Source: Lewinellaceae bacterium (lineage in GTDB: Bacteria; Bacteroidota; Bacteroidia; Chitinophagales; Saprospiraceae). From it: a stretch of DNA of 64,000 bases. Location of the stretch: the NCBI GenBank assembly GCA_020636005.1, contig JACJYR010000006.1:62001-126000 (forward strand), read 5' to 3'. The notes beneath the pieces are model-generated. The model had not been told where the DNA came from, ran no database searches, and worked only from the letters and a program-made list of their open reading frames with translations. The position numbers and the translations under genes are program-made. Below are positions 7,980 to 16,229 of this stretch, piece after piece (positions within the stretch are counted from its first letter, which is position 1; every line of letters begins with the position of its first letter).

Positions 7980-8308
7980 AAAAATATAAAAGCATTGCCC
8001 GCCGAATTGTCCAAGATTTGGGTAAACGCCTTGGCGACCACCAAGACTTCGAGGTACAGGTCATCACAGATGAAGAACATGGCCAATACATGGTCTTTAA
8101 CAACGGCTGGCGGGATGGTCAGCACCGCATCTACGGATGCATCGCCCATATTGAGGTAAAGCCAGATGGCAAGGTTTGGCTGCACCACGATGGCACGGAA
8201 CTCATCATCGGGCAAATGCTGCTGGATGCAGGGGTGCCCAAAAAGGAGTTGGTCATCGGATTTCATGCACCTGTGATGCGGGAGGATACGGAGTTTGCAG
8301 TAGCTTGA
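7967..8308 (+). CDS. xisI: XisI-family protein
   Basis: A 113-residue protein with the XisI signature: a YKSIARRIVQDL start, VQVITDEEHGQYMVFNNGW, RIYGCIAHIEVKPDGKVW, IHHDGTE-type strand (here LHHDGTELI) and a C-terminal IGFHAPVMRE. It always pairs with XisH and overlaps it by 13 nt here. XisHI pairs are widespread as mobile, TA-like cassettes in filamentous bacteria. The pair lies between clpB and a decayed duplicate of the clpB tail (8317-8405), suggesting it arrived with a rearrangement at the clpB 3' end. Confidence 0.88.
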   Translation: MEKIEKYKSIARRIVQDLGKRLGDHQDFEVQVITDEEHGQYMVFNNGWRDGQHRIYGCIAHIEVKPDGKVWLHHDGTELIIGQMLLDAGVPKKELVIGFHAPVMREDTEFAVA

Positions 8309-8316
8309 CGCTCATC

Positions 8317-8405
8317 GTGGAGCGGATCATTTAGAAGAAACTGCTGAACGAATTGAGCATGCAGATGCTGCCCAGCAAGGTAAAGCCCCAAGAGCAAATC
8401 ATTTA
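8317..8405 (+). pseudogene. Remnant of a duplicated clpB 3' end
   Basis: This stretch reads VERII-stop-KKLLNELSMQMLPSKVKPQE and aligns without gaps to the ClpB residues VKRVIQKRVLNELSKQMLLG and following (nt ~7303-7390). By hand count about 55 of 72 nt match in the best part. An in-frame TAG and the absence of upstream or downstream homology show a dead fragment. It lies about 1 kb after the real clpB end, on the far side of xisHI. Confidence 0.75.
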
Positions 8406-8477
8406 TGTGCACCTGTCCCCATTTTCCGTACTATTACCAAAATTTTCTAAAGAAAAGTTTTGAAAAATAACACTACA

Positions 8478-8705
8478 ATGAAAAGACTAACCCGCATAAC
8501 ATTCGACCCGCTCGGGATGGGCGGCAAGCCCTGCATCCGGGGGATGCGGGTGACGGTAGGTATGGTTGTCGGATTGCTGGCGTCAGGCCATACCAACGAG
8601 GATATACTAAAAGCCTATCCTTACTTAGAGGAAGATGATATCCGTGAGGCACTATCCTACGCCGCCTGGCGTTCCGAAGAAGTTGAAGTGCCCGTCGCTG
8701 CATGA
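8478..8705 (+). CDS. DUF433-family antitoxin
   Basis: A 75-residue protein with the DUF433 pattern: RITFDPLGMGGKPCIRGMRV, VGMVVGLLASGHTNEDILK, YPYLEEDDIREAL. DUF433 proteins have a winged-helix-like DNA-binding fold and are encoded before PIN-like DUF5615 toxins, as here with an ATGA overlap. The ATG at 8478 is chosen; an in-frame TTG at 8460 is also possible. AAGTTTTG at 8454-8461 is one base from the TAnnTTTG box. A second DUF433/DUF5615 pair is at 20531-21486. Confidence 0.85.
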   Translation: MKRLTRITFDPLGMGGKPCIRGMRVTVGMVVGLLASGHTNEDILKAYPYLEEDDIREALSYAAWRSEEVEVPVAA

Positions 8706-9067
8706 AAATATTGATAGATATGAACCTATCACCGCTTTGGGTAAGTGTCTTACAGAAGGCAGGTTGGTATGCTGCCCACTGGTCGGAGATAGGAGCCATG
8801 AAATCACCGGACACTGTCATTATGGCTTATGCAAAGGAACATTCCTATTGCGTATTCACCCACGACCTTGACTTTAGCGCTATTTTAGCAACGACAAAAG
8901 CGGAAACACCAAGCGTTTTTCAATTCAGAACACAGGACGTGATGCCCGACGCTATTGGTCACTTGGTCATCAACAATATGCGAAAATTTCAACCCGAATT
9001 AGAGGCAGGTGCCCCGGTCACCGTAAATGAGACAAAAGGTAAAGTGAGGGTGTTGCCAATTAGATAA
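8702..9067 (+). CDS. DUF5615 PIN-like toxin
   Basis: A 121-residue protein starting MKILIDMNLSPLWVSVLQ with the DUF5615 signature: early D-x-N-L, the W/GH-type WSEIGAMKSPD segment, and a later HDLDFSAILA. These acidic residues form the PIN-like nuclease centre, so RNase activity is the expected toxic function. It overlaps the DUF433 antitoxin by 4 nt. The start is fixed by that overlap. Confidence 0.85.
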   Translation: MKILIDMNLSPLWVSVLQKAGWYAAHWSEIGAMKSPDTVIMAYAKEHSYCVFTHDLDFSAILATTKAETPSVFQFRTQDVMPDAIGHLVINNMRKFQPELEAGAPVTVNETKGKVRVLPIR

Positions 9068-9233
9068 ATCAAATCTACCCACTTCCAACCAAAATCTATC
9101 AGCAAAAATAAATACCGCCATTCTTCATAATGTCTGCTACACTTGTCGCCAATCAGCAAAACCTCGAAACTACCCCTTAGAATTACAGAATTCCCTAATT
9201 TCACCCCCACAGCGACTAAACCCAATCTCAAAA

Positions 9234-12200
9234 ATGATAAGACTCTTACCCGCCATAGCTTTGTGCCTATGCACCCTCCAGCCGATAATCGCACAGATCA
9301 TCATCAATGAAGTCTGCGCCTCCAACCTGAACGGCCTGCTCGACAGCGACGGCGACCGGGAAGATTGGTTTGAACTCTACAACGTCGGCCCTACTGCCGT
9401 GAACATAAGCGGGTGGTTTATGAGCGACGACCCCGCCGATCTCCAGAAATGGGTGATACCAAACGGCCAAAGCATCGCCCCGGGGGCCTACCGCACGGTT
9501 TTCTGCTCCGGCAAGGACAAAATCGTCGGGGCGGCCATGCACACCAATTTCAAAATCAGCCAGACCAAAGGCGAATGGGTGATCCTGTCACTACCGGACG
9601 GTTCACTGGCCGACGGCTACAACTTTACCATCCCGAACCAGGTAAACCACAGTTACGGCCGCTCACCCAACGGAGGCTTTGACTGGAAAATTTTCACCAC
9701 ACCGACGCCCGGCACGGCCAATACCGGAACCTCCTATCAAGCCTATGCCCCCTACGTGCAGGCGAGTATAGAGGCAGGTTTTTATTCTGGCAGCGCAGCA
9801 GTGAGCCTTAGCACCGACCCAGGTTTTACCATTCGGTACACCACCAACGGCAGCGAACCCACCGCTGCTTCCACACTCTATTCGGGCGCATTGAACATTA
9901 CGGCGACCACCGTTTTGAAGGCAAGGGCTTTCAGTACCGACCCACAGATACTGCCTGGTTTTGTGACAGCCAATACTTATTTCATCAACGTCAACCATAC
10001 CATACCGGTCGTTTCCATAGCTGGCAACGGCGTAGCAAACTTGATGAGTGGCCAGCAAAGCAACCCGGCCGGCTCGTTCGAATATTTTGAAAACAATGTG
10101 CTGGAAACCGAGGCTTACGGCGAATTCAACAAACACGGCAACGATTCCTGGGCCTACGCCCAACGTGGCATTGACTGGATCACCCGTGACCAGATGGGGT
10201 ACAAGGATGTCGTGAAACACGAATTTTTTCCGGAGCGTGACCGGAAGAAATTTCAGCGGCTCATACTCAAAGCGGCTGCCAACGACAACTATCCCTTTTC
10301 CAACGGCGGTGCCCACATACGGGATTCTTATGTCCACACGCTCGCCCTCCACGGTGGGCTGGATTTGGACGTCCGCACCCACCGTTCCTGTGTTTTGTAT
10401 GTAAATGGCCAATACTGGGGAGTCTATGACCTGCGGGAGAAAGTGGACGATGCCGATTTTACCAAGCACTACTACGACCAGGACGAGTTCGATATGGATT
10501 ATATAAAAACCTGGGGCGCCACCTGGGCAGAGTATGGGTCGTTTGCCAATTGGACGCCCCTCAAAAATTTTATCTTAGGCAACAACATGGCCGTCCCCGC
10601 CAATTACGACTACGTGCAGCAGCGGTTTGACCTGTTGAGCCTGATTGATTACGTCATCATCAACCAGCACACGGTTTGCAAGGATTGGCTCAACTGGAAC
10701 ACCTCCTGGTGGCGGGGCTACAACCCCGATGGCGGGGCGACAAAATGGCGCTATGCCCTGTGGGACATGGACGCCACCTTCGGGCATTATATCAATTACA
10801 CCGGCATCCCGAACATCGGCCCGACCGCCGACCCCTGCGATGTCGAACAAATTCCCAACAGCGGCGACCCGCAGAACCACATTGACATTTTCATGGCGCT
10901 TTATGCCAACCCGCAGTTCAAGGACTTGTACATCAACCGTTACGCTGATCTGCTCAACACCTCGCTGTCCTGCGAGTACATGAATGCGCTGCTGGATTCC
11001 ATGATCAATACCATAGCGCCGGAAATGCCCCAACAGTGTTCCAGGTGGGGCGGCACGATGGGCCAGTGGAACCAAAACGTCAATGCGCTGCGCGATTTTA
11101 TCAATTCCCGCTGCCAGGTGCTGGATGCGAGCATCGTTGACTGTTACGAAGTAACCGGGCCTTTTGGGCTGACGGTCAATGTCTCCCCGGCCGGTTCGCC
11201 CAACCAAGTCATGGTCAATACCATTACGCCAACGATCTATCCGTATGTGGGCGATTATTTCGGGGATGTCAGCATTGACCTCGTTGCCAAGCCGGCCCCC
11301 GGTTGGCAGTTCGACCATTGGGAGGTGAGCGGGAACTCGTTCGGCCCCAACCAGTTTGCCGATGCGATTGATTTGGCTTTTCAAACTACGGGTGTGGTAA
11401 CGGCTTATTTTATCATCGAAGGCCCTTGCACCCCACCGACCGACGTAGTCGTTTCCGGCCCGACGGTAACCCCTGCCTTGGATTGGACGGACCAACCCGC
11501 CGCCAGCAGTTATTTGATACAATACCGGAAAGTAGGAGACCCCGTCTGGACGGACGCTGCTACCACCGGTAATACCTGGGATTTTGACGCCCTGCCCGGC
11601 TGCACCGATTATGAAGGGCAGATTCAATCCGTCTGCCCGCAAGGCAGCAGCGATTTTGTTGATTTTGAGTTTGCAACGCCAGATCTGCTGCCTGATTTTG
11701 AATTGTCCGATGCGGTGATCTGCAATACGGGCACAGCACTGTTGGATGCCACCGTGCCAGGCGCAACTTACCTATGGGACGACGGCAGCAGCGCACCGAC
11801 CCTCAGCGTGACCAATCCCGGCAATTATGGTGTTGTTGTTCAAATGGATGGTTGCACGGCAACGGATACGGCACAAGTGACGCAGGTCATAGCAACGGCC
11901 ACCCTCCAGCCGGTGCTTTGCCCTGGTGAAATATTCAGTTTGGGCGGTGAAACGTTCGATGAACTACAACCCAACGGACAAGTCATTTTCCCCAATATGG
12001 CAACCAGCGGCTGCGACAGCATCGTCGAGGTCAGCCTGCAATTTTTGGCTTCAAGTGAAACCCAGCTTATACAGACCAGTTGCGACCCGGCAGCGGTCGG
12101 GGTGGACACCCTGCTGCTGACCAATGCGGTGGGCTGCGACAGCCTGGTCATCACCACCACCATACTGGTGCCGACCAGCGAGACTTTTTTGGCAGCCGTT

Positions 12201-14333
12201 TCCTGCAACCCCAATTCGATAGGCATTGACACTGTTTTTCTGACCAATACCTTCGGTTGCGACAGCCTGGTGATCACAACCACTTCGTTCGACGGCAGCG
12301 GCATTTCCGTCACGCCGCTTTTTGCGCAAAGTTGCGACCCGGCAGCGGTCGGCGTTGACACTATCTTGTTGACAAATGTGGCAGGCTGCGATAGCCTGGT
12401 CATCACCACCACCACGCTTTTACCGTCCAGTGAGACCTATTTGGCAGCCGTTTCCTGCAACCCCCAATTATTGGGAACTGACACCCTGTGGCTGACCAAC
12501 GTATTCGGCTGCGACAGCCTGGTCATCACCACCACTTCGTTCGACCCAGGCGGCATTTCCATCACACCGCTTTTTGCGCAAAACTGCGACCCGGCGGCGG
12601 TCGGCGTGGACACCGTCTTGCTGGCCAATATGGCAGGTTGCGACAGCTTGGTCATTACTACAACCACACTTGCTTCGTTTAGCCAAACCAATTTGTCAGC
12701 ACTTTCCTGCAACCCCAGTTCCGTTGGCATTGATACCGTTTGGCTGACCAGCGCAGCGGGCTGCGACAGCTTGGTGATTACCACCACCTCTTTCGACCCA
12801 GGCGGTATTTCCATCACGCCGCTTTTTGTGCAAAACTGCGACCCGGCGGCGGTCGGCGTGGATACCGTTTTGCTGACCAATCTGGCTGGTTGCGATAGTT
12901 TGGTCATTACCACAACCACGTTGGCACCTTCAAACCAGACCTTGCTGACAGCCCTTTCCTGCAATCCAGGCACAGTAGGAACTGACACCCTGTGGCTGGC
13001 CAACCAGTTCGGCTGCGACAGTTTGGTGATTACCACGACCACGTTCGATCCAAGCGGCATTTCCATTACACCACTATTTGAAAAAAACTGCGACCCGGCG
13101 GCAGTCGGCGTGGACACGGTTTTGCTGACCAATATGGCAGGCTGTGACAGCCTCGTCATTACCACGACTGCGTTGGCAATATTTAGCCAAACCAATCTGA
13201 CAGCACTTTCCTGCAACCCGGCGGCGGTGGGCGTGGACACCATCTTGCTGACCAATGCAGCGGGCTGCGACAGCCTGGTTATCACCACCACCTCGTTCGA
13301 CCCGGCAGCCATTTCCGTTACACCGCTTTTTGTGCAAAACTGCGACCCGGCGGCGGTCGGCATTGATACGGTTTTATTGGTAAATTCGGCGGGCTGCGAC
13401 AGTCTCGTCGTCACCACGACCACCCTCGCTCCATTGAGCCAGGCCTTTTTAACAGCCCTTTCCTGCGATCAGGCGGCGGTTGGTATAGATACCTTGTTGC
13501 TGACCAATCAATTCGGCTGCGACAGCCTGGTCATCACAACTGTAACTTATGCTGGCCTTGATTTCGAGGCTTCGGCCCACGATGAGCTTTGTTTTGGCGA
13601 AGAAGATGGACTTATCCGGTTGGATACGGTCATAACCGCTTTTCTGCCCGTGGAATTGGTTTTGGAAAACCACACCGCCCAGTTTTACACCGGCACCCCA
13701 CTTCAATGGGACGGCCTTCCTGGTGGCATCTATCAGCTTTCGGCGACCAACCCGGAGGGATGCACGCTGGCCCAGGAACTTGAAGTAGCCGAAGCCGACG
13801 AATTGTCCCTTGCTTTCGATCAGCGGCATATTGTCCTCCATACCGGCGACAGTATCTGGGTGGAACCGGTTGCCAATTTTCAGATAGCCACCGCTGAGTG
13901 GTCGCCATCCATTGGCGTGAATTGCCCCACTTGCCCCGGCACGTTCCTTTCCGCCCCTGGCACGGCAAACTACACGCTAACGGCAACCGACGCCAATGGC
14001 TGTACAGCCAGCGCTTCGCTCATGGTGCAGGTGGATCGAAGGGTACGGATTTTCGTGCCCAACGCCCTCCGCCCCGGCAGCGGCGGCCCGAATGAACACC
14101 TGACCATTTTCGCCGGGCCGGAGGTGGCGGAAATCAGTTCGCTGCAATTGTTCGACCGCTGGGGCAACCAGCTTTTTGAGCAACAGAATTTTCTGCCCAA
14201 TGTCCCGGTAGCATGGGACGGTACGTTCCGGGGGAAATTAGTTCCGCAGGGCGTCATCGTGTGGATGCTGACGGCAACGACGACCGACGGCGAGAAGGTG
14301 AAGCTGAGCGGGGATATTACCGTACTGCGGTAG
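9234..14333 (+). CDS. Giant T9SS-exported surface protein with LTD, CotH and CDSLV repeats
   Basis: A 1,699-residue protein with signal peptide MIRLLPAIALCLCTLQPIIA. Order: lamin-tail domain (~20-130, INEVCASNLNG, WFELYN); a chitobiase/hexosaminidase C-terminal-like module (~175-245, FTIRYTTNGSEPT); a CotH kinase-like domain (~255-560, WGVYDLREKVDD, YALWDMDATFG); a fibronectin-type module (~735-830); about 12 repeats of ~41 residues with GCDSLVITTT (~943-1440); an SprB-like segment; and a gliding-motility-type T9SS C-terminal domain (~1600-1699, VRIFVPNALRPG, LFDRWGNQLFE). The terminal domain predicts export across the outer membrane by T9SS. CotH kinases phosphorylate proteins in other systems; activity here is untested. 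The repeats are likely a Cys-bearing stalk. Confidence 0.88.
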   Translation: MIRLLPAIALCLCTLQPIIAQIIINEVCASNLNGLLDSDGDREDWFELYNVGPTAVNISGWFMSDDPADLQKWVIPNGQSIAPGAYRTVFCSGKDKIVGAAMHTNFKISQTKGEWVILSLPDGSLADGYNFTIPNQVNHSYGRSPNGGFDWKIFTTPTPGTANTGTSYQAYAPYVQASIEAGFYSGSAAVSLSTDPGFTIRYTTNGSEPTAASTLYSGALNITATTVLKARAFSTDPQILPGFVTANTYFINVNHTIPVVSIAGNGVANLMSGQQSNPAGSFEYFENNVLETEAYGEFNKHGNDSWAYAQRGIDWITRDQMGYKDVVKHEFFPERDRKKFQRLILKAAANDNYPFSNGGAHIRDSYVHTLALHGGLDLDVRTHRSCVLYVNGQYWGVYDLREKVDDADFTKHYYDQDEFDMDYIKTWGATWAEYGSFANWTPLKNFILGNNMAVPANYDYVQQRFDLLSLIDYVIINQHTVCKDWLNWNTSWWRGYNPDGGATKWRYALWDMDATFGHYINYTGIPNIGPTADPCDVEQIPNSGDPQNHIDIFMALYANPQFKDLYINRYADLLNTSLSCEYMNALLDSMINTIAPEMPQQCSRWGGTMGQWNQNVNALRDFINSRCQVLDASIVDCYEVTGPFGLTVNVSPAGSPNQVMVNTITPTIYPYVGDYFGDVSIDLVAKPAPGWQFDHWEVSGNSFGPNQFADAIDLAFQTTGVVTAYFIIEGPCTPPTDVVVSGPTVTPALDWTDQPAASSYLIQYRKVGDPVWTDAATTGNTWDFDALPGCTDYEGQIQSVCPQGSSDFVDFEFATPDLLPDFELSDAVICNTGTALLDATVPGATYLWDDGSSAPTLSVTNPGNYGVVVQMDGCTATDTAQVTQVIATATLQPVLCPGEIFSLGGETFDELQPNGQVIFPNMATSGCDSIVEVSLQFLASSETQLIQTSCDPAAVGVDTLLLTNAVGCDSLVITTTILVPTSETFLAAVSCNPNSIGIDTVFLTNTFGCDSLVITTTSFDGSGISVTPLFAQSCDPAAVGVDTILLTNVAGCDSLVITTTTLLPSSETYLAAVSCNPQLLGTDTLWLTNVFGCDSLVITTTSFDPGGISITPLFAQNCDPAAVGVDTVLLANMAGCDSLVITTTTLASFSQTNLSALSCNPSSVGIDTVWLTSAAGCDSLVITTTSFDPGGISITPLFVQNCDPAAVGVDTVLLTNLAGCDSLVITTTTLAPSNQTLLTALSCNPGTVGTDTLWLANQFGCDSLVITTTTFDPSGISITPLFEKNCDPAAVGVDTVLLTNMAGCDSLVITTTALAIFSQTNLTALSCNPAAVGVDTILLTNAAGCDSLVITTTSFDPAAISVTPLFVQNCDPAAVGIDTVLLVNSAGCDSLVVTTTTLAPLSQAFLTALSCDQAAVGIDTLLLTNQFGCDSLVITTVTYAGLDFEASAHDELCFGEEDGLIRLDTVITAFLPVELVLENHTAQFYTGTPLQWDGLPGGIYQLSATNPEGCTLAQELEVAEADELSLAFDQRHIVLHTGDSIWVEPVANFQIATAEWSPSIGVNCPTCPGTFLSAPGTANYTLTATDANGCTASASLMVQVDRRVRIFVPNALRPGSGGPNEHLTIFAGPEVAEISSLQLFDRWGNQLFEQQNFLPNVPVAWDGTFRGKLVPQGVIVWMLTATTTDGEKVKLSGDITVLR
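12060..13550 (+). repeat. Tandem ~123-bp repeats coding for CDPAAVGVDT...GCDSLV units
   Basis: About 12 units of roughly 41 codons, each with a C(D/N)P..VG(V/I)DT half and a GCDSLVITTT half. Two spacer types alternate (TTTL and TSF), giving a higher-order period of two units. Each unit has two Cys, suggesting disulfide-stapled surface repeats. The minus strand of this array is also open over a long stretch because of the codon pattern; that is not a gene. Confidence 0.85.
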
Positions 14334-14666
14334 GGCGGCAGTTGGCGTCATGGGGCAACGACTGGCGGGAGCGCAACATTCAGAAAAAAAGGGCTGACCG
14401 GACTCGGCAAAACTACCTGCATCCAGCCCGGACGAATTGGCCGTCATCCATTTTCTACGCCGGGGTTTTGGTTTCAAAAACTGCCTTTTAGAAACCGTCA
14501 ATTCCTGCTCGAAATGTTTGAAAATGACCCAGGAAAGCAGGGGCAGTAGTTGGATCTTCCCGCATGCCAATTCATTGGCCATTGTTTCCGAAATAACAGG
14601 CTCTTTTGCCAAGTGGATCGCATCTTTGGGCCGACAACCATTTTTTTGCGAAGCAAAACTGAATCT
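14334..14666. other. Intergenic stretch without a recognised gene
   Basis: No frame here gives a recognisable protein. A GGGCTG...CAGCCC inverted pair follows the upstream stop but lacks a T-run. No exact TAnnTTTG box was found before hldD. Confidence 0.5.
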
Positions 14667-15671
14667 ATGGTAATAGTAACAGGCGCAGCAGGCTTCATCG
14701 GCAGTTGCATGGTGCGAAAGCTCAACGACGAAGGCCTTTTTGATCTCCTGCTTGTGGACGATTTCTCAAACCCCGGCAAGAACAGGAACCTTGAAGACAA
14801 ACAATTCCGTGAAAAAATCCACCGCAACGAGTTTCCTGCATGGCTGGAAAAAAACGCCGGCCAGGTCAGTTTCATCTTCCACCTCGGCGCCCGGACGGAT
14901 ACCACTGAACAGGACACCGCCATATTTGACCGCCTCAACCTGGAATATTCCAAGCATATCTGGAATACCTGTGCCGCGCACGGCATCCCCCTCCTCTATG
15001 CCAGCAGCGCCGCCACCTACGGCTCCGGCGAGCTCGGCTACGACGATCGCCACGACATCGTGCCTGCCCTAAAACCCCTAAACCCTTACGGCCGCAGCAA
15101 AAACGATTTCGACCGATGGGCCCTCCAACAAACAACGAACAACGAACAACCAAAAACGAGCAACGAACAACGAACAACGAACAACTTCTGGGCTGGCCTC
15201 AAATTCTTCAACGTTTATGGCCCCAACGAGTACCACAAGGGGCGGATGGCCTCCGTCATCTTCCACACCGTGAAACAGATTCGGCAAACAGGTGAAATGA
15301 AACTCTTCCGCTCCCACCGTCCCGGCATCTCCCACGGACACCAAAAACGGGACTTTATTTATGTGAAAGACGTGGTGGATGTATGCTGGTTTTTTTACCA
15401 AAACCAACCGCACAGCGGCCTCTACAACGTGGGCACAGGTCGGGCAAGAGCTTTCCTCGACCTGGCCACCAGCACCTTCCGGGCGATGGACCTGGAACCC
15501 CATATCAACTTCATTGACACGCCGGAAGACATACGGGCGACGTACCAGTATTTCACGGAGGCCAATATGGAAAAGCTCCGGGGCGCAGGGTATGACAAGC
15601 CCTTCTATTCCCTGGAGGCCGGAGTTGAGGACTATGTGAAAGGGTATTTGATGGCGGGGAGCTACTGGTAA
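14667..15671 (+). CDS. hldD: ADP-L-glycero-D-manno-heptose-6-epimerase HldD (RfaD)
   Basis: A 334-residue short-chain dehydrogenase-type epimerase. It begins with the NADP-binding VTGAAGFIG (4-12), has LLLVDDFS, the FHLGARTDTTE segment typical of HldD, a YASSAATYG strand and the catalytic Y141-x3-K145 (YGRSK). NVYGPNEYHKGRMASV and RDFIYVKDVV are HldD landmarks. It makes the L,D-heptose donor for lipopolysaccharide core. Residues ~154-173 are an odd insertion rich in N, E, Q and T, with a period of 7 residues, encoded by a heptamer repeat at 15126-15185. The ATG at 14667 gives the proper Rossmann N-terminus. Confidence 0.93.
   Translation: MVIVTGAAGFIGSCMVRKLNDEGLFDLLLVDDFSNPGKNRNLEDKQFREKIHRNEFPAWLEKNAGQVSFIFHLGARTDTTEQDTAIFDRLNLEYSKHIWNTCAAHGIPLLYASSAATYGSGELGYDDRHDIVPALKPLNPYGRSKNDFDRWALQQTTNNEQPKTSNEQRTTNNFWAGLKFFNVYGPNEYHKGRMASVIFHTVKQIRQTGEMKLFRSHRPGISHGHQKRDFIYVKDVVDVCWFFYQNQPHSGLYNVGTGRARAFLDLATSTFRAMDLEPHINFIDTPEDIRATYQYFTEANMEKLRGAGYDKPFYSLEAGVEDYVKGYLMAGSYW
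15126..15185 (+). repeat. Heptamer repeat (GAACAAC) inserted in frame in hldD
   Basis: About eight 7-mers of GAACAAC or close variants. Three heptamers equal seven codons, so the protein shows a 7-residue period (QTTNNEQ, PKTSNEQ, RTTNN). It sits between the YGRSK catalytic region and the NVYGPNE strand, where a surface loop is expected, so the reading frame and probably function survive. Confidence 0.85.
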
Positions 15672-15847
15672 CAATTTTTTTCAGGCTCCTCTGCTGTTTG
15701 TATTTTTGAATAAATGGCACACTTCAAAAAACCGTGTCCTGAACAAACTCACAAAGCGCATTCTTTCAAATCTTTATGCTTTTGTATGAAATAAAGAAAT
15801 ATGAACACCTTCACATTCCTCCCCCAAAATACTCACACAATCAATCA

Positions 15848-15902
15848 CTTAGGATCGAAGGAAAAATAAATTGACTATTCTATTTTTCCTTCGATCCTTA
15901 AG
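15848..15902. repeat. Minimal copy of the GGATCGAAGG inverted-repeat element
   Basis: CTTAGGATCGAAGGAAAAA (from 15848) is answered by its complement ending at 15902 around a 12-bp spacer. The same arm opens the elements at 36830 and 51806 and closes the latter at 52174. This copy is just the two ends with almost no interior. Confidence 0.75.
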
Positions 15903-15935
15903 TAGTTCAATGGTATTAATCGACACTTTCCTCGA

Positions 15936-16066
15936 TGTTTGAGGTTGTTTGAAGATTGTTTGAAAATTGCTGGTCATCAATTATTTAAGCCTATTTCTGA
16001 CAAATTCAAACAATATTCAAACAATATTCAAACAATATTCAAACAATGTCGAACAAATTCTAACAA
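15936..16066. repeat. Inverted array of the 11-mer GTTTGAA(n)4
   Basis: Left part has GTTTGAGGTT, GTTTGAAGATT and GTTTGAAAATT. Right part has four complementary units (TTCAAACAATA) in tandem with an 11-bp period. The two halves can pair into a hairpin. Sister arrays are at 25175-25275, 52296-52337 and 60663-60723. Confidence 0.75.
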
Positions 16067-16229
16067 CTACTTACTATACATATCACAAATTTTTTAACAA
16101 CTTCAGGATCGGGTAAATGCCGCAGGCTTTCGCCAAAATTTCGAAAAATCCATCCCTGTTATAAACCATCTTCCTCTTTATGTCATTCCCTACTCGAACT
16201 TTAAACACTTACTTCAAACCCACCCAATC

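Larger units (their letters stand above)
15672..16229. other. Intergenic region with two repeat elements
   Basis: This 558-bp gap holds a minimal copy of the GGATCGAAGG inverted-repeat element (15848-15902) and an inverted array of an 11-mer (15936-16066). Nothing coding was recognised. The remaining AT-rich sequence may contain the promoter of the aldo/keto reductase, but no exact -7 box was found. Confidence 0.6.

Noticed and set aside
12437..13423. Long open frame on the minus strand opposite the CotH-protein repeats
   Set aside because: It is a shadow of the biased repeat codons; its translation is only the mirror of the array (VVVMTRLSQPA units) with no family features.
14238..14986. 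Minus-strand frames across the CotH gene end and hldD start
   Set aside because: No recognisable motif, and they run through hldD's Rossmann N-terminus in antisense.
15936..16066. Short direct repeats as a CRISPR array
   Set aside because: 11-bp units with 0-4-nt differences and no spacers; inverted organisation fits a hairpin element.
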